Below, one piece after another: positions 58,593-64,000 of a stretch of DNA of 64,000 bases (position 1 is the stretch's first letter; the number at the start of each line of letters is the position of its first letter). A program made the translations under genes and the position numbers. Under the pieces are notes generated by a model that worked only from the letters and a program-made list of their open reading frames with translations, had not been told where the DNA came from and did not search any database. The DNA comes from Lucifuga dentata. Lineage: Eukaryota; Chordata; Actinopteri; Ophidiiformes; Bythitidae. The DNA lies in NCBI GenBank assembly GCA_014773175.1, contig VXCM01000402.1, forward strand, positions 94,281-158,280, written 5' to 3'.

Positions 58593-59029
58593 TTTACGAG
58601 AGTTGACTTAACTGAAAAACAGCAGCAAAACACCTATTTTTAGTATGTTTCAGAAGAGAAAAAAAACAGAAAGCAATAAAAAAAATCAGGAAAACAAAAA
58701 CAGGGAGAAAAAACGTTTTTTTTTTTAAACCTTCAACTGATTTTTTTTTTTTTTANTTTTTTTTTTTTTTTTTTTTTACCCAAGTTATTTTTTTCCACAC
58801 TTATGACCCTTAATGGGCTCCGTAGGAATTAACATAATAATTAATTATTCTTCACAAAGATGTGAAAAAAAAAAAGATTCTGGAGGTGGCAAATGCATCG
58901 CCGTCAGATGAAATCTTGTTAAATGCAATTTCAGCATTAGAAAACAAGACAATTTTAACCCCCTTAATAATTGGTGTGCAGGGTGCCATCTCTGCCCTGT
59001 CAAGAAAACAGATAGCCAGTGTTTTTTAA

Positions 59030-59250
59030 CCTTTATTTATCCAGCAAAAGTTGATTCAGCATGATTTTTTAAAGAAACAACCTGTTTAATAAGCTGTCCA
59101 GTAAAACAACAGTATTCTAGTATTTAACTTTAGACATGGGGCAACTTTGGCTTTGACCTGGCAATAATAAAAGTAATAACCTGATCAATTAAATAGAATT
59201 TTAAAAAATGACCAAATAAAGCACAACTGCAGAGGTACTACAGTATGGAA
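59030..59250 (-). repeat. possible retrotransposon tail
   Basis: ACCTTTATTTATCCAGCAAA resembles the complement of the 3' tail of common fish retrotransposons. No other diagnostic feature. Confidence 0.3.
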
Positions 59251-60538
59251 AATATTTTTAAATTTTTCTTTTAATCTTCCATATCCTGCTCCTTCTGGCC
59301 ATGTGTGAATCTGAAAATATCTCATACCCTCATTAATGCTCATCATGTCCATCCTCTCTTAAATCCACATGGGCCAGTTCATCCAAGTGAACAAATAAGC
59401 AGCTGTGCTAGCCTCAGCAATCCTTTCACCTGAGCGGGCGAAAGAGGAAAAGAGATGGAGAGAAACAGAAAGAGAAGAGAAGGCTGTCATTATTGTATTA
59501 CCGTGTCTGAGTTTTTTCACCCACAGTGGTGTAGAGTGCAAATTGCGTGTGGCCAAAGCTGGAGAAACCACAATACAAGCACTCTGGTGTGAAAGATGGA
59601 TCTGGTCTGGGAGCCAGCGGGTTTATTTGTGTTGCTGAACTTTAGAACATGGGAGATGCTGCATTGATGGCGAAAGGAGGACGAGAGCGTGAAAGGTTGT
59701 TGAAGCCGCAGCTAGGTGAGTTCGCTCTAATATTGCTGCGTCTCTGCGTGATGGAGGTGAGTCGACTCTGAAAAACAGAAGATGGCATTCTGTTTGGCCT
59801 CATGAGGGGTTAGCTTCATGATGGTTTAACACTGTGCTGCATTCAGCCTGTGAAAAGAAATATAGTAGAGAATATCTTCAGAAGTATTGTCAAAGTCAAG
59901 GACAATCATTAATTTATTAGATTAGTAAAGCTGCATTAGTCTAAGTGACAGGAAGACTTCAATAATTTCAAACACAAATCACTACATCTGAAGTATATTT
60001 AATGTATTTAGTTATGTTAGATGCCTGAATATCAAAAAACCTTAATTTAGTCTAATCTTGTTTGGCCTTGGAGGAGGTATGCCTGCTAATGAGTGAGGTC
60101 TAGTTTGAAATAGGTATTTTTGTTACACATCCTTATGTGGACGTTCACAGTAATAACCTTGAGTTTAGTAGGCAGAGCAAAGATGTTTCCCCAACTAATA
60201 AACTACAGTGTTGCATCATGGGTAAGTCAGTTTTGCAATTTGACTTTTTGTTAAATTTGTCTTTGATTTGCCACTTTTAAAAGCAGAACTACAGAGAAGC
60301 CTTTATTTGGCAGGATAAAAAGTTTTAGCTTATGAAAATCTTGGTATTTCTGACAAGCCTGAAAATGACAAACACGGTCTTGAAAATGGCGTCATTTACT
60401 GTTTATAGTTAAATATAAAAGAAATTTACAAAATTAATGTTTATTTAATTTTTTTTTTTGTTTTTAATAGAAAAAAAAATCCCAAAACCTTTTCTCTTTT
60501 TTGGTAGAATTTTTTCTCTAATTTTAGTTTTAACAGTT

Positions 60539-60595
60539 TTCTTTCCTTCTTTCTTTCTTTTCTTTTCTTTTTCTTTATTTATTTATTTATTTTTT
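60539..60595. repeat. pyrimidine-rich simple repeat, (TTTC)n then (TTTA)n
   Basis: CTTTCCTTCTTTCTTTCTTT then (TTTTC)n and (TTTA)n in dlg5 intron 26. Confidence 0.85.
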
Positions 60596-63500
60596 TAGAA
60601 TTTTCTGGAATGAAGTAGAAAATTATGAACTTTCACAAATCATATTTAAAGGTGTATTCCTGGATTTGTTTTTAAATTATTTTTTTATAGAATGGAGATT
60701 TTTCCAGAATTAAGTGTAAATTGGTATAAGCTGGGCAGAAATGTCAACATTTCCAGAAGCCAGTTTCTCATCCTGTCTAGAAAAGGATCTTTACAGTGCA
60801 GATCAAAAAAAAAAAAAAAAAAAAAATCAGTGAAAATTAATAACTTGAATTTAATTGTTAATACCGCTCTTTTGGCAGAAAAAAAAAATCTAAATTCCTG
60901 GTTAATTACCCTTTATTACCTGACATGGGTTACACCTTCACACGGCTAACAGGTACACTTACACCTCTCTGAGTCTGAAAAGTTTCCTGAAGGTCAGAGA
61001 CCAGCTTCAGTAATGCAGACTCTTTAAGGCCGTGTGTGTCTCTGTGTTTCTATGACAGACATGAAGGAAATTAAAGTCCAAGGTCCACCTCAGCAGGCCC
61101 AGTCCCTTTGGATGTCTTGTCTTGTCTTGTTTCCAGCCTGATTTCACCAGGCCTTATCTCCACAAACAGACTGCCCACTTCTCCCGTCCCCGCCGCCGCT
61201 GGAATACATGGATGACGCCACACTTATCCTCTGCTAAGGGACTCTAACAAATGCAGGGAAGTGCACACCGGATAAGCGTGCCCTTGCTTTCGAAGACGTT
61301 CCCACACAAACACACACACACACACACATATACCATATGTCTGCATCACACAGAGACAAGTTTGTACACACATATATACACACATACTGTTGTTTCTTCC
61401 CCATTAACCTTGGGGTTTATTTTCCTTTTTGCTCCCTGATGCCTCTCAACAGTCCCACTTTACACTCACACAGTTGGAAAACTGAATGCCGGTTTCCTTG
61501 GAGACAGCTCTAATCTACGCTAGCAGTGGTCTATTAGAGACAGAGAGATTCCCGTTGTTTCCAAATCTGCTGCATTGCACAACCAGATACATGCAAACCT
61601 GAGAACATCCACATTCTGGCCTGATCCAAGCCATTCCCTTCACACAAGACCCACATTTATGAATGAGACTCTTACAGAGTATTATTCATATCCTCCAGGG
61701 CTCGGATGATTTATGGCCGTGGAAATTAAACTTCCTTTTCAAATTTCTTCTCACTATTCTTTATCTCAAAAAAACATTTTTCAAAATGTTTTGCTTGACT
61801 CTCTCCAGGATTTCACGCTAAAAGCTAGTCTCGCACACTCCAGAAACAGTCAGTCCTCTGGTCTTTAACCCCTCAATCAATAGCAATTAGCACAGCTTAC
61901 TTTTTCTCTGGGTACAGTAGTGTTGGAACATGTGGTTTTTAAATCTCGCCATGTCTCGGAGTGGAGTTTGTGTTTGAATATTCCCCTTGACAGCCAGATG
62001 GGGTGTATATCAAAGGCAGTCATGTAGAACCAAGAAAATAGGGAGGGAAAATACATTCCTGGTCTGCAATGAGGTGAATTCCGCCAAACCCAACTTGAAA
62101 ACCTCCGTACAGTTTCAGCCCTCCTGTGTTTTGATTAAAAGTTGTTTACTCAATAAAAGGCCATGTTCAGTAATTCAGAGTTGCCATCTGCCAGAGTTTA
62201 ACAGTACCCCTTCTTGTTTAATCAGCTTGGTCAGGGCTTAAAGATACAATTTAAGGACTGGATTCTCGTTTGGTTCTATAGGAGATGTATTCCATGCTAG
62301 TTTTGTTTTTTCTGTTTTTTTTTTTTTTTNTTTTTTTTTTTTTTGTTTTTTTTTGTTTTGTTCTTCCCACAGGGAAAAGAGTGATTCTGCCATCCTCTAG
62401 CAGTTTATTTTCTTTTGCTGATTAACCTGAGAGGTTGACATGGACACCGAAGGCAAAACACAGACAGTAAACTGATCGACAGACCTGGGTACTGTCAAAT
62501 GTGAATCATTATCAATATCAGGAATCATTATCAAAATATGGTGACTTTATGCCTTGCAAAATGTTCATTTTTAATAATTTTTTTCCTTCACTAAAATTTG
62601 ATGTTAAATGTTTGTCTTGGTGATATAAATAATCATAAATGATATTTTAACTTTTGTTCTTTACCATTGTCATTTATTTTAAGAAAGGGCTGTAACATCA
62701 ATGACATACACTATGCCCATAAAAGATGGGTTTTTCCAAGATGGCATCAACAACATCTTGAAACAAGCATTAATTACACTAAAATGAACATATTATACCA
62801 TGACATTCTTTTTTTTTCTATGAAAACTCTTTGAGAGATTGGAAAAAAATGTAATAGCAATTACACATTTAAATTAACCATGTAAAAATTTCATTGAAAG
62901 CTATATATTAACGACTCATAGAATATGAACACATTTGTATTTGAACAGCCTCTTCTTCCTCTGAACTTTGACCTTTGAAGTACTCCACAATGTCAAAATA
63001 CAAGTTTTTAATATCAGTAACATCAGTAATAATCACTGTAAATGTCATGTATCTGATGAGGGGGACAAGCACTTTTTCCAAAAGCAATTTAGCCTTTAGC
63101 AATTTCAAATAAATTGATACAAAACCAATATATAGTGACAATATTTCATTTTATTTAGGAAAACGTTCATTTAATTTGGGGTTTTAAAGCTTTTTCATCA
63201 CTTCAAAGTTAAGACCCCTTTTATGGCCTTGCATCGATTTTGTTTGGTGATTTCTGCTGAAGAACCTGAACGGCAGCTCAGGTTCTTTGGTCTGGGTGTA
63301 ATTGAAGACATTCCTGCTCTCATGTTTTGTCTCTCGTGTATGTGTGTGCAAGTGCTTAGAAGTAGAACCGCACAGTATCACTATTTCTAATGGCTCATGC
63401 AGACTCTGGGCTGTATGTTTTGTCTGTGAACCCCCCCCATACACACACACACACACATTATTACGACGACCGCATTCATTAGCACTCATGCTTGGGTTTA

Positions 63501-64000
63501 AAAGGCGATCTAAACAGAAACAGCTACAGCGACAGCCTTTCTTTTGAACGACGGAGCGTGGGTTCGGGGGCTGCATGCAGGGATCGGGTGCGAGCATGGC
63601 ATGACAGCAGTGGAAAAGTGAAGGGAGGGGTCCACGATGGTGGCGGTGGGTGTGATAATGCAGAACGGATGCCCAGTCTACCACAGCGGCGACTGTTTTT
63701 CCTCCCCAGGGCGACTGATGAGCCCCAGATGGAGGGGCAGCTGCTTCAGGTTTTCAGGCTCGGGGAGGCGGGCGTCACTTAGGGGAAGGTTGTGTGTATG
63801 TTTTGAGGAGCTGGTATGCGGGTCATCGGAGCACCGCTGAGTGAAGGTGCAGACTCGAGTCCAAACTTCATCACCATTGTCCCTTTTGCTTTCGCCTGCA
63901 ATGCCTCTCGCTATTCTAGCAGGAGGGTTTGCTATTGTTAGCCAGAAGGGCTCTCAAGGTGCTTTGGATGACTAGACCTTGTTAAGTGAGTCGAAGCATC

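Larger units (their letters stand above)
54468..64000 (+). other. dlg5 intron 26 (more than 9.5 kb, partial)
   Basis: From the PDZ4 donor to the window end. I looked for an SH3 start (ALYDR-like) and other later DLG5 motifs and saw none. It holds a LINE-like decayed repeat (54570-55330), microsatellites (56813-56928), several homopolymer runs with N, a 63-bp N-flanked duplication (58466-58592), and a possible LINE/SINE tail near 59030. Confidence 0.7.

Noticed and set aside
63184..63684. 166-codon minus-strand open frame
   Set aside because: Composition looks accidental, it crosses a (CA)n tract, and I recognise no domain.

Overview
This is a piece of a ray-finned fish nuclear genome, very probably a teleost. 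Three vertebrate protein genes with GT-AG introns can be rebuilt exon by exon: zcchc24 (minus strand), anxa11 (plus strand) and dlg5 (plus strand). The surroundings are AT-rich, full of microsatellites, and carry fish-type LINE tails and small inverted-repeat transposons. The gene set matches the human 10q22.3 neighbourhood (ZCCHC24, ANXA11, DLG5). I cannot name the species, or say which duplicate (a or b) each gene is.

Layout. 1-5182: the first two coding exons of zcchc24 on the minus strand; the rest lies left of base 1. 5183-7400: the region between the divergent starts of zcchc24 and anxa11, including a CpG-rich zcchc24 promoter. About 7440-19155: complete anxa11, with a probable non-coding first exon, 14 coding exons (1578 nt, 525 aa) and a 3' UTR ending near an AATAAA signal. 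19160-22430: intergenic. 22430-64000: dlg5, with 26 coding exons (5135 nt, about 1711 aa) from the start codon to the end of PDZ4. The SH3 and guanylate-kinase-like exons were not found and should lie right of base 64000. All reading phases agree across the exon joins.

Function. The three genes are neighbours, not a pathway. ZCCHC24 is a small zinc-knuckle protein, probably RNA-binding. Annexin A11 is a calcium-dependent phospholipid-binding protein with a Pro-Gly-Tyr-rich disordered N-terminus. DLG5 is a membrane-associated guanylate kinase homologue (MAGUK) scaffold: CARD-like N-terminus, long coiled coil, four PDZ domains, then SH3 and GuK.

The most notable non-genic content is a family of inverted-repeat elements of about 530-600 bp inserted at TTAA (piggyBac-like MITEs, at least seven copies, two of them head-to-tail sharing one TTAA). 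There is also a hAT-like MITE with an 8-bp target duplication, a MITE just upstream of an anxa11 exon, several near-perfect short-loop hairpins, and (TG)n tracts at splice sites of anxa11 and dlg5. A phase-preserving 78-nt candidate cassette exon lies in dlg5.

The sequence contains 19 single N characters. At least six are flanked by a duplicated copy of about 50-67 bp, so they look like unmerged contig overlaps and not real tandem duplications. I found no new multi-gene system.
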